Both the position numbers and the translations under genes were made by a program. The notes under the pieces are model-generated. The model saw nothing but the letters and a program-made list of their open reading frames with translations, was not told the origin of the DNA and searched no databases. A stretch of 64,000 nt of DNA from a bacterium OL-1 (GTDB taxonomy: Bacteria; Actinomycetota; Coriobacteriia; Coriobacteriales; Atopobiaceae), in assembly GCA_000752675.2 (NCBI GenBank), contig LM994627.1:492429-556428 (forward strand), read 5' to 3'. Below, one piece after another: positions 1 to 9,132 of the stretch (positions are counted from its first letter, which is position 1; each line of letters opens with the position of its first letter).

Positions 1-112
1 TTGCATCGAAGTGCACGTAGCCCGCGCCCTCAATGGTGGCAAGCTCATCTGCAAGGTGGCCAAGGTCAGCCGAAAGGATGGAGGGTGCCACCTGCACGTT
101 ATTCTCTAGCAT
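1..112 (-). CDS. rpe: ribulose-phosphate 3-epimerase, 5' part only
   Basis: Rpe interconverts ribulose 5-phosphate and xylulose 5-phosphate in the pentose phosphate pathway. Only about 37 codons are in the window; the gene runs off the left edge. The visible N-terminus reads [17 protein letters not shown] followed by GYVHFDA, matching the first beta strand and conserved Ser of the TIM-barrel epimerase family. The ATG at 112-110 overlaps the gpsA stop codon by 7 bases, so it is translationally coupled to gpsA. Identity rests on this short stretch but the motif is characteristic. Confidence 0.85.
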   Translation of the reverse strand, partial: MLENNVQVAPSILSADLGHLADELATIEGAGYVHFDA

Positions 113-1146
113 TGATTCTCCTTTGATGCTTGCTCTCGCTCTTCCATACCATAGAACTCCGTGCGGGGCGCACGGGTGAGAAGTCCTTCCATCGCGTCAT
201 CTATGGGCCTACCCTCGAAGAGTACGGAGTGTACGGCAGCCGTGATGGGTACCTCGATGCCGCGCTCTTGCGCAAGCTCGAGGACCGAGACAGAGGCGGG
301 AACGCCCTCGACCACCATGTGCGTGCGCGTCTGGTAGGACTCGAGCGTCTCGCCTGCCACGAGCGCGCGGCCAAAACTCCTGTTGCGCGAGTGCTCTGAG
401 GTGCAGGTGACCACAAGGTCGCCCATACCGGCAAGGCCCATGCACGTCATGGGGTTGCCACCCAGGGCCGCCACAACACGACCAATCTCGGCGATGCCAC
501 GGGTCATGAGGACTGCCAGGGTGTTGTCCCCCATCCCCATGCCGCTTGCAATGCCGCATGCGATGGCCACCACGTTCTTGACAGCACCGCAGCACTCGAC
601 GCCTCGGACATCATCGCTCACGTAAGCCCTAAAGGTGGGTCCAGCAAGGATGCCCTGGAAGTAGGCAGCGGTGTCTGCGTCCTCAGAGGCAACGACTGCC
701 GCCGAGACCATGCCTCGGCAGATTTCCTCCGCATGGTTTGGGCCCGAGAGTGCGGCGACGCGAGCGGGGTTACCCAGCTCCTGAGCCGCTACTTCGTGCA
801 TGAGGAGGTGAGTACCGCACTCCATGCCCTTGGAAAGGACGAGCACACGTACGTCCTTTCCAAGGTGGGGTGCCAGGTTGCGACAGGTCTCGCGCAGAAA
901 GGCAGAAGGGGTGGCCAGAACCGCAGCATCGACATCGAGTGCAGCCAGGGCAAGGTCGCTTGTGGCGCTCACATTTGCAGCCAGCGTGTAGTCCGGAAGG
1001 TGATTGGGGTTCCTGCGGTCACGGTTCATGGCATTGGCGGCCTGAGACGAACGTGCCCACAGCACGACCTCGTTAACGGCAGGCGCAACGAGGCCCGTCA
1101 TCGCCGTGCCCCAGGAGCCTGCGCCTATGACGGCAACGCGGCTCAC
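106..1146 (-). CDS. gpsA: glycerol-3-phosphate dehydrogenase [NAD(P)+]
   Basis: GpsA reduces dihydroxyacetone phosphate to sn-glycerol 3-phosphate in the cytosol, the first step towards phospholipids. The 346-residue product has the N-terminal Rossmann motif [10 protein letters not shown] (about residues 6-15), the SGPNHAEE segment, the catalytic [12 protein letters not shown] lysine region and the substrate-binding RNRSFGR motif. The frame stays open upstream, but the GTG at 1146-1144 is chosen because it overlaps the plsY stop as GTGA and sits 9 bases after a GAGGAGG ribosome binding site. It pairs functionally with plsY, which uses its product. Length is normal for the family. Confidence 0.95.
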   Translation of the reverse strand: MSRVAVIGAGSWGTAMTGLVAPAVNEVVLWARSSQAANAMNRDRRNPNHLPDYTLAANVSATSDLALAALDVDAAVLATPSAFLRETCRNLAPHLGKDVRVLVLSKGMECGTHLLMHEVAAQELGNPARVAALSGPNHAEEICRGMVSAAVVASEDADTAAYFQGILAGPTFRAYVSDDVRGVECCGAVKNVVAIACGIASGMGMGDNTLAVLMTRGIAEIGRVVAALGGNPMTCMGLAGMGDLVVTCTSEHSRNRSFGRALVAGETLESYQTRTHMVVEGVPASVSVLELAQERGIEVPITAAVHSVLFEGRPIDDAMEGLLTRAPRTEFYGMEEREQASKENQC

Positions 1147-1799
1147 TTTGACTTTCCCTCCTCGTGGTGGAACGAGAAGCGCTTCTCCTCGTGGTGCGCG
1201 AGCTTGCGGATGTTCTCGCGGTGCGCCCACACGACGCAGGCGGCTACGATGACCATGGGCAGCACGGCAACCGGGCTGTACCCTAGGACGGCCGTCCAGA
1301 TGGGAAGCGAGACTGCCGCACACGAGCTGCCCAGCGAGACAAAGCGCGTGGGAACGGCAAAGACAAGGAAGACCGCAAGAAGCCCAAAGGCGATGCGCGG
1401 GTCTAGACCCAGTGCCGCACCAAAGCCAACCGAGATGCCCTTGCCGCCATGAAACCCAAGGTAGGGCGAAAAGACGTGACCAAGCACGCATGCCGCGTAG
1501 ACGCAGGTGAGGGCCCAGTCAAATGGCTGCCCGGGACCAAACGCCTTTGCCTCTGCGAAACTTGAGAACGCAAAGGTGGCAAGCCCGGTGCAGAGCCAGC
1601 CCTTGCCGGCGTCAAGAAGAAGGGTGAGACCTGCAGCCCAGGCACCCACGGATCGCCCCACATTGGTGGCGCCAATGTTTCCCGACCCAGTGTGTCGAAC
1701 GTCAACGCCCTTAGACCGAGCGATGAGCATGCCAAACGGGATGCCGCAGACAAAGTAGGCAATGGCGCATGCGATGAGCGTAGGTATGACGAGTCTCAC
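1143..1799 (-). CDS. plsY: acyl-phosphate:glycerol-3-phosphate acyltransferase
   Basis: PlsY is an integral membrane enzyme that transfers the acyl chain from acyl-phosphate to glycerol 3-phosphate, giving lysophosphatidic acid. The 218-residue protein is strongly hydrophobic, with about five membrane segments, and carries the signature GSGNIGATNVGRS near residue 40 and the second conserved loop FHGGKGIS. It starts with GTG overlapping the der stop codon (GTGA) and ends by overlapping gpsA the same way. The der-plsY-gpsA order makes one translationally coupled unit feeding phospholipid synthesis; plsC lies a few genes upstream. Confidence 0.95.
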   Translation of the reverse strand: MRLVIPTLIACAIAYFVCGIPFGMLIARSKGVDVRHTGSGNIGATNVGRSVGAWAAGLTLLLDAGKGWLCTGLATFAFSSFAEAKAFGPGQPFDWALTCVYAACVLGHVFSPYLGFHGGKGISVGFGAALGLDPRIAFGLLAVFLVFAVPTRFVSLGSSCAAVSLPIWTAVLGYSPVAVLPMVIVAACVVWAHRENIRKLAHHEEKRFSFHHEEGKSK

Positions 1800-3124
1800 T
1801 TGTCCCCCTCAGACTTCTTGCGGAAGCGCAGACGGATCGGCGTGCCCACGAGATCGAACCTCTCACGAAGGCGGTTCTCGAAAAAGCGCTTGTAGTTGTC
1901 ATCCACGAGGTCCGGCGCATTGCACCACACGGTGATGACCGGAGGCTTTGAGCCGGTCTGGGTGGCGTACTGCATCTTGAGGCGTCGGCCCTTGTCAGAG
2001 ACCGTGTGGCCACCCTGGCGTATCTCCTCGAGGAGGGTGTTGAGCTCGGAGGTGCGAAGCTGCACCTCGCGGGCATGAGCGGCAGAGACCGCCAGCTGCA
2101 AGACCTTGTCGGTGGCACGGCCTGTGAGGGCGGAGATGTTAACGTAGGGCACCCACGGGGCAAACTGCATGCGCTTGTCGATGGAGGCAACCACGCGGTC
2201 GCGTTGGGCTTCGGTCTCGATGAGGTCCCACTTGTTGAGGCAGAGCACCAGGGCGCACCCACGGTCGATGGCCATGTTGGCCACCTTCTGGTCCTGCTCG
2301 GTAACGCCGTCGGTGGCGTCCACCACAAGCAGACACACGTCGGCACGCTCCATGGCCATAAGGCCGCGGACCATGCTGTAGTACTCGACGTCCTCGTGGA
2401 CCAGGTTCTTCTTGCGCATTCCGGCGGTGTCCACCAGGCGAATCCGCTGCCCCTGCCACTCGATCATGGTGTCGATGGCGTCACGGGTGGTTCCTGCAAC
2501 ATCGGAGACGATGGAGCGCTTCTTTCCGGCAAGGCGGTTGGCAAGAGAGGACTTGCCAACGTTTGGCCGGCCCACGATGGCAAGCGAGAGTACGTCCTCG
2601 TCATTCTTAAGCTCGTCCTCTGAGGGGAGGACTGCCACGACCTCGTCGAGAAGGTCACCCGTGCCATAGCCGTGCGTGGCAGAGAGCGGCATGGGCTCGC
2701 CCACGCCAAGTGAGTAGAAGTCCCAGAGGTTGTCATTCTCGGTGGCGGGGTTGTCCTTCTTGTTGACGACGAGGAACACGGGCTTGTCCTGCTTGCGCAG
2801 AATCTTCGCAACTTCCTCGTCCTCGTCGGTGATGCCGGTTGAGCCGTCCACCACAAAGATGATGGCATCCGCCTCTTCCGCTGCCATAACGGCCTGCTCG
2901 CGGATTCGCGGCGCAAAGGTGTCCTTCGACTTGACGGACTCGATGCCACCGGTGTCGATAATCACAAAGTCGCGGCCGTTCCAGTCTGCCTTGTGGTAGG
3001 AACGGTCGCGCGTGACGCCACGGCTCTCGTGCACGATGGCGTCACGACTCTGGACAATGCGGTTTACAAGGGTGGACTTGCCGACGTTGGGTCGACCGAC
3101 CACGGCGACGACAGGCAATGACAT
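1796..3124 (-). CDS. der: ribosome assembly GTPase Der (EngA)
   Basis: Der is a double-domain GTPase needed for maturation of the 50S ribosomal subunit. The 442-residue product shows two G domains, each with a GRPNVGKS P-loop (about residues 9 and 185), the switch motifs RGVTRD and AGTTRDA, DTGG/DTAG walls, NKKD/NKWD guanine-specificity motifs, and a C-terminal KH-like domain. The frame is open 16 codons further upstream; the ATG at 3124 (protein starting MSLPVVAVVGRP) fits the family N-terminus. The gene is preceded by the radical SAM/DUF512 gene after 79 bases and followed by plsY with a 4-base overlap. Confidence 0.96.
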   Translation of the reverse strand: MSLPVVAVVGRPNVGKSTLVNRIVQSRDAIVHESRGVTRDRSYHKADWNGRDFVIIDTGGIESVKSKDTFAPRIREQAVMAAEEADAIIFVVDGSTGITDEDEEVAKILRKQDKPVFLVVNKKDNPATENDNLWDFYSLGVGEPMPLSATHGYGTGDLLDEVVAVLPSEDELKNDEDVLSLAIVGRPNVGKSSLANRLAGKKRSIVSDVAGTTRDAIDTMIEWQGQRIRLVDTAGMRKKNLVHEDVEYYSMVRGLMAMERADVCLLVVDATDGVTEQDQKVANMAIDRGCALVLCLNKWDLIETEAQRDRVVASIDKRMQFAPWVPYVNISALTGRATDKVLQLAVSAAHAREVQLRTSELNTLLEEIRQGGHTVSDKGRRLKMQYATQTGSKPPVITVWCNAPDLVDDNYKRFFENRLRERFDLVGTPIRLRFRKKSEGDK

Positions 3125-3203
3125 GATGTGCTCACTTTCTCTTAGCGTATTTAGCACACTCGAGCATATCACGACCGCGTGGGCGCCTTGCCGCCGGCGA
3201 GTC

Positions 3204-4580
3204 TCACCCTAAACTCTGCGTTACTGCAGAAACAATTCCCTCGGGGTCGCCGTGGGCTATGACCGCCCTGCCCCCACGACGCTCGATTTCCTCGACAACG
3301 TGGTCCTGGGTATCTCCGTCTAGAGTCACGTGATCAAAATTGAACATAACCTCAGGGAGCACAACTACCTTGCTCGTGAGGTCAGAGGGCAGCTGTGCGA
3401 GAAGGTCCTTCGAGACGATGAGCCCCGTGACGTTGACGTCTCCCCCAAAGTAGTCGTTGCGAATGGGGAACGCCCTCACGCGACCAGAAGGAGACCACAG
3501 ACCACAGAAGAACGAGATGGCCGCTTGGGGTGCCTCGCCGCAGACGAGAAGCACCTCGGCGTCCAAGCGCTTGAGGTCGGCATCGCTTGCGGCAAGCTCC
3601 CCTGCGTGGTCGCGGGCAAAGACCGCTGAGTCGTCGAGGAAGCTCCGCAGCATGCCGATGCCGTCGTAGTACTGTGGGTAGCCGTCATAGGCCTCGGCGG
3701 GAGGAACCGTCACGCCAGCGGCAACGTAAAACTCGTCGGAGAGTTGGAAGCGGGTGGTACCAAGCTCGCGCCTGGCACGCTCCTGGTAGGGCTCAATGAG
3801 CTCGACCACTGCCTTAGCGGCGGCTGGATCATCCGAGAAGGACTTTGAGAACCGACGCGAGAAGCGCGTGTAGCCAAGAGGCACCACGGCAAGAGAGGTG
3901 ATGGCGGGGCGCTCCTCCACCCAATCGAGCGTGCGAGCGAGTTCCGGTCCGTCGTTCACGCCAGGGCAAAGGACGATCTGGGCGTGTATCTCGATGCCCG
4001 CCGCAAGGAGACGCTCGAGGACGTCGATGCCGCGCTGGGCATGTGGGCCGATGAGCGTGCGCCTGACATCGGGCGAAATGGCATGAATCGAGACGTTCAT
4101 GGGCTCGAGCCGGCATGCGATGATCCGCTCGACGTCCTCGTCCGTCACGTTGGTGAGGGTGACGAAATTCCCCTGGAGGAATGAGAGCCGGTAGTCGTCA
4201 TCACGCAACGAGAGGGATGGGCGCGCATCCTCCGGAAGCATGCTCATGAAGCAGAACTGGCAGGCGTTCACGCAGGTACGGATGCCGTCGAAGAGGACGT
4301 CGGTGAAGTCGATGCCCCAGTCCTCGCCAGGCTCCCGCCAGAGCTCGCAGGCATAGGTCCCACCGTCCCTGGGGTCAAAGACCTCGAGGTCGCATGAGGC
4401 TCCGTCGGCCTCCCAGCGCCAGTCGATGAGGTCACGCAGTTTGTGCCCGTTTACGCTCTCGATGCGCATGCCGGACTCGATGCCCGCCTCCCAGGCAGGG
4501 CTCTCCTCCTCGACAGACTGAACCCAGGCGCCAAGTGAGCGCTCGCGTGTGGACGCGTAGTCCGCCCTGTCCCGTGCCAC
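3204..4580 (-). CDS. PDZ / radical SAM / DUF512 protein
   Basis: This 458-residue protein belongs to the DUF512 family of radical SAM proteins found in clostridia and actinobacteria; its reaction is not known. A PDZ-like segment occupies roughly residues 12-75 (AWEAGIESGMRIESVNG). A CVNACQFCF cluster-binding motif of the CX3CX2C type follows near residue 100, next to the DDDYRLSFLQGNFVTLTN hallmark, and the DUF512 region fills the C-terminal half. The GTG start at 4580 has GGGGAG five bases upstream and begins two bases after the ispH stop. It lies between ispH and der, which suggests a housekeeping role but does not define it. Confidence 0.88.
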   Translation of the reverse strand: MARDRADYASTRERSLGAWVQSVEEESPAWEAGIESGMRIESVNGHKLRDLIDWRWEADGASCDLEVFDPRDGGTYACELWREPGEDWGIDFTDVLFDGIRTCVNACQFCFMSMLPEDARPSLSLRDDDYRLSFLQGNFVTLTNVTDEDVERIIACRLEPMNVSIHAISPDVRRTLIGPHAQRGIDVLERLLAAGIEIHAQIVLCPGVNDGPELARTLDWVEERPAITSLAVVPLGYTRFSRRFSKSFSDDPAAAKAVVELIEPYQERARRELGTTRFQLSDEFYVAAGVTVPPAEAYDGYPQYYDGIGMLRSFLDDSAVFARDHAGELAASDADLKRLDAEVLLVCGEAPQAAISFFCGLWSPSGRVRAFPIRNDYFGGDVNVTGLIVSKDLLAQLPSDLTSKVVVLPEVMFNFDHVTLDGDTQDHVVEEIERRGGRAVIAHGDPEGIVSAVTQSLG

Positions 4581-4582
4581 AG

Positions 4583-5425
4583 CTACTCCCCTATCATCGA
4601 CTCAATCGCGGCCACGACGGCACGTATCTGCGAGGCGGGGGTTGAGGCGCCAGCCGTGACGCCCACAAGGCCTGCCCCCTTAAACCAGGTGGCGTTAAGC
4701 TCGTCGGCGCCTTCCACGTGATGCGTGCGTGGGCACGCCATTGAGGCAATCTCGGCCAGGCGCGTGGTGTTGGCAGAGTTCCGACCGCCTATGACCACCA
4801 TCACATCCGCTCGCGCGGCGAGCTCGGCGCAGGCGCCCTGGTGCCCCGAGGTCGCCTCGCAGATGGTGTTGAACACGCGAAGCTCCTCGGTGCGCAACAG
4901 CAGTGCCGAGACGACCTCGGCTAAGCGTGCCGCAGACTGCGTGGTCTGCACCACAACGCCGGTCTTGCGCGCATGCGGGAGTGCAAGCGCCTCCTCGGCC
5001 GTTCCCACAACTACGGCCCCCGGCGCATGGGCAAGGGTAGCGGTGACCTCGGGATGGCCCGCTTCGCCCACGATGACCACGCGATAGCCCTCCGCAGAGA
5101 GCTGCTCGGCTGCACGGTGCACCTTCTTAACAAAGGGACAGGTTGCATCGACCACAGAAGAGCAGAGTTCCCGTGCCTCGGCCTCCTCGGCAGGAGTCAC
5201 CCCGTGCGTGCGGAGGACAAGCGTGCAGCCTGCAGCGTCACGCGGATCCTCGACAACGGCGGCACCACGCTCGGCCAAGCTTGCGACAACTCGCGGGTTA
5301 TGAATCAGGGGCCCCAGCGTACGAACGCGAAACGCACCATCCTTGAGGGCATCCTCGGTCATCTCGAGCGCACGCTCGACGCCATAGCAGGCGCCTGCCT
5401 CGCGGGCCACCTCCACTGATGCCAT
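4583..5425 (-). CDS. ispH: 4-hydroxy-3-methylbut-2-enyl diphosphate reductase
   Basis: IspH (LytB) performs the last step of the MEP pathway, reducing HMBPP to IPP and DMAPP with a [4Fe-4S] cluster. The 280-residue product keeps the three cluster cysteines in GACYGVERA (residue 13), DATCPFVKKVH (about 97) and NTICEATSGHQ (about 190), plus the conserved THG and SxNTxRL-type segments. The gene starts two bases after the plsC stop. Two further MEP enzymes, dxr and ispG, are also in this window, so the organism makes isoprenoids by this route. Confidence 0.95.
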   Translation of the reverse strand: MASVEVAREAGACYGVERALEMTEDALKDGAFRVRTLGPLIHNPRVVASLAERGAAVVEDPRDAAGCTLVLRTHGVTPAEEAEARELCSSVVDATCPFVKKVHRAAEQLSAEGYRVVIVGEAGHPEVTATLAHAPGAVVVGTAEEALALPHARKTGVVVQTTQSAARLAEVVSALLLRTEELRVFNTICEATSGHQGACAELAARADVMVVIGGRNSANTTRLAEIASMACPRTHHVEGADELNATWFKGAGLVGVTAGASTPASQIRAVVAAIESMIGE

Positions 5426-5427
5426 GG

Positions 5428-6183
5428 CTACATCCTTCCCGGGTGCTCTTCGCGAAGCTCGTCTCTCAGCGCATAGACGGCGTCCATGCCCGCCTTCGAC
5501 ATTGCAGCGAGCTGGGCCTTCCTGCCCTTAACGTCCAAGGAGTCCCAGGTGATGGGGTCTCCCGCCTTGAGCCACACGCGGGAAAAGTGGTGCAGGTGGC
5601 TGCCACGCTTCGTGATGTCGCGCGCGCCCACGATGGCCACCGGCTGGACCGGAGCGTGGCCAAGCTGCGCCATGAGGGAGTAGCCCTCGTGGATGGTCAC
5701 GGGCTCGTCGTCGCTCTTGATGCGGGTGCCCTCGGGGAAGATGAGGACGCACTCGCCGCGGTCAAGTGCTGCCTTCGCGCGACGGACGGACTTCATGTCG
5801 GCAGTGCCCCGCTGCACGGGAATGGCGCCCACGCGGGTGAAGAACCAGGTGACCACCGGCGACTTGTCAAACTCGCTCTTGTAGATGGTGCGCACGCGTA
5901 TGCCATGCAGCCAGAGCTGGACGATGATGATCACGGGGTCGAGCATAGAGCCGTGGTTCATGACAATGACGCGCGGGGTCTTGTCGTCGACGAGCTTCTC
6001 CTTGTCCTCAACGCTCCAGCGCCAACGGAACTGCGTCCATGCCATGCAAGCATAGACGGCAATGCCAAGAAACATGCGGGCCGGAAGCGGGAAGTTGCGC
6101 ATACCCGTGTCGAAGTAGTCATCAAAACTGTTGCCGTGGAAGGCGCGCAGGCGCTTCTCGGGCGCCTTCTTCTGCGCGCTCAC
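5428..6183 (-). CDS. plsC: 1-acyl-sn-glycerol-3-phosphate acyltransferase
   Basis: PlsC-type enzymes acylate lysophosphatidic acid to phosphatidic acid at the membrane. The 251-residue product has a hydrophobic N-terminal segment (about 37-52), the HX4D catalytic motif in NHGSMLD, the FPEGTR substrate motif and the downstream PVAIVG segment. The GTG start overlaps the cmk stop (GTGA). A cmk-plsC arrangement is common in actinobacteria and clostridia. Together with gpsA, plsY and cdsA it completes the route from DHAP to CDP-diacylglycerol within this window. A lysophospholipid acyltransferase of other specificity cannot be excluded. Confidence 0.9.
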   Translation of the reverse strand: MSAQKKAPEKRLRAFHGNSFDDYFDTGMRNFPLPARMFLGIAVYACMAWTQFRWRWSVEDKEKLVDDKTPRVIVMNHGSMLDPVIIIVQLWLHGIRVRTIYKSEFDKSPVVTWFFTRVGAIPVQRGTADMKSVRRAKAALDRGECVLIFPEGTRIKSDDEPVTIHEGYSLMAQLGHAPVQPVAIVGARDITKRGSHLHHFSRVWLKAGDPITWDSLDVKGRKAQLAAMSKAGMDAVYALRDELREEHPGRM

Positions 6184-6890
6184 GAACGGCCTCCCGCGAG
6201 CGCGGCCTCAAGCCTGGGATCAAGCGCGCAGATGGCGGCCACGACCTCGTCAACGCTCATCGAGGACGAGTCGATGTGGTGCGCGTCCGGCGCGGGCTTG
6301 AGGGGTGCGGTCTTTCTCGTAGAGTCAAGCTGGTCGCGGCGGTTGAGGTCTGCGAGGATGCGCTCCACCTTAGCAGGATCTGCCGTGGCATTGGCATCCT
6401 TGGCGGCGTCTCCACCCTCGCGCTGCACGGCGCGGCGCAGGGCTCGAGCAGAGGGGTCTGCCGTGAGGAAGACCTTCACGTCTGCATTTGGGAAGACCAC
6501 AGTGCCAATGTCCCTGCCCTCGGCGACGACGTCGCCCGTCTCGCCGTAGGCACGCTGGAGCTCGACCATGGCAGTGCGCACCTCCGGGATGGCCGAGACG
6601 GCAGAGACGTTGCGGTCGACCTCGGGCGTACGAATCTCAGCGGTGACGTCACGGCCGTTGGCGGTGACGGTCTGGCCGGCAGGCGAGGTGCCAAAGGCGA
6701 TGGTGATCGTGCGGGCAACCTGCGTCACGGCAGCCGCGTCAGCGGGGTCGATGCCCTGGCGCAGGCACTCGGCGGTGACGGAGCGATACATGGCACCCGT
6801 ATCGAGGTAGGTGAGGTGGCACCTCTCGGCAATTGCGTGGGCAACGGTAGACTTACCGGACCCTGCGGGCCCGTCGATGGCGACGATCAT
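6180..6890 (-). CDS. cmk: (d)CMP kinase
   Basis: Cmk phosphorylates CMP and dCMP with ATP in the cytosol. The 236-residue product opens with MIVAIDGPAGSGKSTVA (P-loop), followed by YLDTGAMYRSVT, the CMP-binding insert region and the EGRDIGTVVFP motif, all diagnostic. The length is normal. Its ATG overlaps the stop of the preceding phosphatase gene and its stop overlaps plsC. Cmk next to scpA/scpB/rluB and der is a classic Gram-positive and actinobacterial cluster. Confidence 0.95.
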   Translation of the reverse strand: MIVAIDGPAGSGKSTVAHAIAERCHLTYLDTGAMYRSVTAECLRQGIDPADAAAVTQVARTITIAFGTSPAGQTVTANGRDVTAEIRTPEVDRNVSAVSAIPEVRTAMVELQRAYGETGDVVAEGRDIGTVVFPNADVKVFLTADPSARALRRAVQREGGDAAKDANATADPAKVERILADLNRRDQLDSTRKTAPLKPAPDAHHIDSSSMSVDEVVAAICALDPRLEAALAGGRS

Positions 6891-7573
6891 GCGTCCTTCC
6901 TTTCTGCGACGCCCCAGATGTCCCTGAGGTCGTATGGGTTTGGCTTGGTCGAGCGCTCTATGACCTCATCGGGGGTGAGGTTGAACCCGCCAAGGTAGAA
7001 GCTCTTCCCGTTACAGGTGTAGTACGCCGAGCACACGTTTGCCAGATGCACATTCCAGAAGCGGTCATACGGTACATCGTACATGGCGGCGATGAGAATG
7101 CGAGAGAAGCCCCCGTGGGTGACAAGGGCGGTTCTGCCGGCGAGCGGCCTCAGCTCGTCCATAAGATGATTGGCGCGTGCGGTCGCGTGCTCGAAGGACT
7201 CCGCACCGGGCGCGGGAAGCGAGTGCCCGTGCTCGTCAAGCGGCCAGGGGAACTGAGCAGGGCCAGAATTGCTCGCCTCGAAGCGCGTGCCCTCCAGCTC
7301 GCCAAAGTCAAGCTCAACAAGGTCATCGTCAACGCGGACGGGAATGCCCAGGCGCTCCCCTGCCTCCTCGGCAAGGTTGCGACAGCGCGAGAGGGGCGAG
7401 CACCAAATACGCTCGGGGGCAAAAGCCACGAGGGCGTCCACGCCATGCTCGCGCTGCCTCTCGCCACGCGGGGTGAGAGGGACGTCCCTCCTTCCCGAGA
7501 AGAAGTGCTCAGTGTTCGCGGGCGTCTCCGGATGCCTCATGACAAGGATCCGCTGCCTCATGCCAAAGTCCAC
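6887..7573 (-). CDS. histidine phosphatase family protein
   Basis: A 228-residue member of the phosphoglycerate-mutase-like histidine phosphatase superfamily. The phosphorylated histidine lies in LVMRHPETPANT near the N-terminus (RHG is usual; here RHP). The second half has CSPLSRCRNLAE, an acidic ELDFGELEG stretch and the second catalytic histidine in LVTHGGFSR. I chose GTG at 7573 because a GGGGGAGG ribosome binding site ends 9 bases upstream; the internal ATG at 7561 is too far from it. Substrate is unknown; alpha-ribazole phosphatase or a sugar phosphatase are possible. Coupled to rluB and cmk. Confidence 0.82.
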   Translation of the reverse strand: MDFGMRQRILVMRHPETPANTEHFFSGRRDVPLTPRGERQREHGVDALVAFAPERIWCSPLSRCRNLAEEAGERLGIPVRVDDDLVELDFGELEGTRFEASNSGPAQFPWPLDEHGHSLPAPGAESFEHATARANHLMDELRPLAGRTALVTHGGFSRILIAAMYDVPYDRFWNVHLANVCSAYYTCNGKSFYLGGFNLTPDEVIERSTKPNPYDLRDIWGVAERKDA

Positions 7574-7574
7574 G

Positions 7575-8411
7575 CTAGTCGTCCTCCCCCTGGTCGCCGG
7601 CATGCCCGGCGCAAATCTTCTCGATGGCCGCAACCTCCTGAGGTGTGAGCTCGCGCCACGAACCCTCGTCAACTCCCGTGAGCGAAAGCGGCCCAAACGC
7701 ATCGCGATGGAGGCGCAAGACCTTGTGCCCCACCGCCTGCATCATCTTCTTGACCTGGTGCTTCCTGCCCTCGTGGATGGTAAGGCCCACAACCGCGTTG
7801 GGCTCTCCCCCACCCGTGCGTCCGGCTCCGTGCGGGGCAACAACCGAGTAGAGGGGGTCGACCTTCGCAAGGAGCGTTGCCCTGGCAGGAGACGCCGGGC
7901 CGTCCTCGAGCATAACGCCGCGCCTCAGGCGCTCAAGGTCGTGCGCCGAAGGCGTGCCAGAGACCAGTGCAACGTAGTGCTTCTCGACATGGCGCGAGGG
8001 ATGGAGCATCTCCTGCCCCACATTCCCGTTAGTTGTGAAGAGGAGAAGACCCGTCGTGTCCATGTCGAGACGCCCAACCGGAAAGAGCCCAGGGAAGCGG
8101 TCGGTAGGAACAAGCTCTGCTACGGTATGCCTGCCCTGGGGGTCGCTCATTGTGGTGACGTAGCCCGAGGGCTTGTAAAGCATGAGGTAGCAGGGCCGCT
8201 CGAGCATGTGGCACTCGATGCCGTCCACGCTCACCACATCGCTCATAGGGTCAACCTTGCTGCCGAGCTCAGTCACGACCTCGCCGTTCACGCGCACGCG
8301 GCCAGCGGTCATGAGCCGCTCGGCACCGCGCCTGCTGGCGACGCCGGCACGGGCGAGAAATCGCTGGAGGCGCATGGGGTAGAGCCCGTCCTCGCGTACG
8401 GGATCACTCAT
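7575..8411 (-). CDS. rluB: 23S rRNA pseudouridine synthase, RluB type
   Basis: Isomerises uridine to pseudouridine in 23S rRNA. An S4 RNA-binding domain is at the N-terminus (MRLQRFLARAGVASRRGAERLM), followed by the catalytic RsuA/RluB domain with VGRLDMDTTGLLLFT containing the catalytic Asp, and the C-terminal EGRKHQVKKMM motif. The ATG at 8411 (278 residues) overlaps the end of scpB by 8 bases; an ATG at 8375, directly at the S4 domain, is the alternative. The gene follows scpB as in most Firmicutes and actinobacteria. Confidence 0.92.
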   Translation of the reverse strand: MSDPVREDGLYPMRLQRFLARAGVASRRGAERLMTAGRVRVNGEVVTELGSKVDPMSDVVSVDGIECHMLERPCYLMLYKPSGYVTTMSDPQGRHTVAELVPTDRFPGLFPVGRLDMDTTGLLLFTTNGNVGQEMLHPSRHVEKHYVALVSGTPSAHDLERLRRGVMLEDGPASPARATLLAKVDPLYSVVAPHGAGRTGGGEPNAVVGLTIHEGRKHQVKKMMQAVGHKVLRLHRDAFGPLSLTGVDEGSWRELTPQEVAAIEKICAGHAGDQGEDD

Positions 8412-9132
8412 CGTCCGCGTCACCATCCATGGTGTCCTCGGGACCCGGTGCGTCCTCGAGAGCCTCGCCATCCTCGGTACCCTCATCGTCGCCCAAGAGG
8501 TCACGCTCGTCGTCGATATCGTCCGAGGCCTCCTCGAGCGTAGACTCCAGCGAGCGCCCAGAGAGACGCTCGCGGATGAACTGCTTGGACTGCTCGTCCG
8601 GAGCGAAGTCCTCGAGTGGCGGAAGGTCGCAGATGCCCCTCAGGCCAAAGCGCTCAAGGAAGGCGCGCGTGGTGCCAAAGAGCACCGCTTGACCGTGCTC
8701 GGCGTCATGCCCCACCTCGCGCACCAGGCCCTTCTCGCGCAGGGACGCAATGACGCCGTCGGAGTTCACGCCGCGGATGGCCCGCACGCCCTCGCGCGAA
8801 ACAGGCTGGTGGTAAGCAATAACGGCCAGGGTCTCGAGGGCCGCCTGCGAGAGGCGCCGCTGATCCCACGAGAGCACGTAGTCGGCGACCTGGTCGTGGA
8901 AGGCAGGGTGCGTGAAGAGGCGCCACCCTCCAGCGACCTCGCGCAGCTGGAAGCCACGGTTTGCGTCTGCATACTCGGCCGAGAGTTCCGCAAGCGCCGA
9001 GGCAACGTCACCCGGCGCGGCGCCCGTGGCCTTTGCCAGGTCTGTTGCCGAGACGGAGTCATCGGACACGAGGAGCAGGGCCTCCAGGAGCCCCTTGAGC
9101 GAGCCGTCCTCAAGCCTCTCGAGACCTGCCAT
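8404..9132 (-). CDS. scpB: segregation and condensation protein B
   Basis: ScpB is the winged-helix dimer that binds the kleisin ScpA in the bacterial condensin complex with Smc. The 242-residue product has the typical ScpB core (LLEALLLVSDDSVSATDLAKA to the RGIRGVNSD helix and TLAVIAYHQPVSR). A long acidic tail of about 60 residues, rich in Asp and Glu, follows and is probably disordered. ATG at 9132 shares its first base with the scpA stop (TGATG); a GTG one codon upstream is possible. It forms an operon with scpA and rluB. Confidence 0.93.
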   Translation of the reverse strand: MAGLERLEDGSLKGLLEALLLVSDDSVSATDLAKATGAAPGDVASALAELSAEYADANRGFQLREVAGGWRLFTHPAFHDQVADYVLSWDQRRLSQAALETLAVIAYHQPVSREGVRAIRGVNSDGVIASLREKGLVREVGHDAEHGQAVLFGTTRAFLERFGLRGICDLPPLEDFAPDEQSKQFIRERLSGRSLESTLEEASDDIDDERDLLGDDEGTEDGEALEDAPGPEDTMDGDADDE

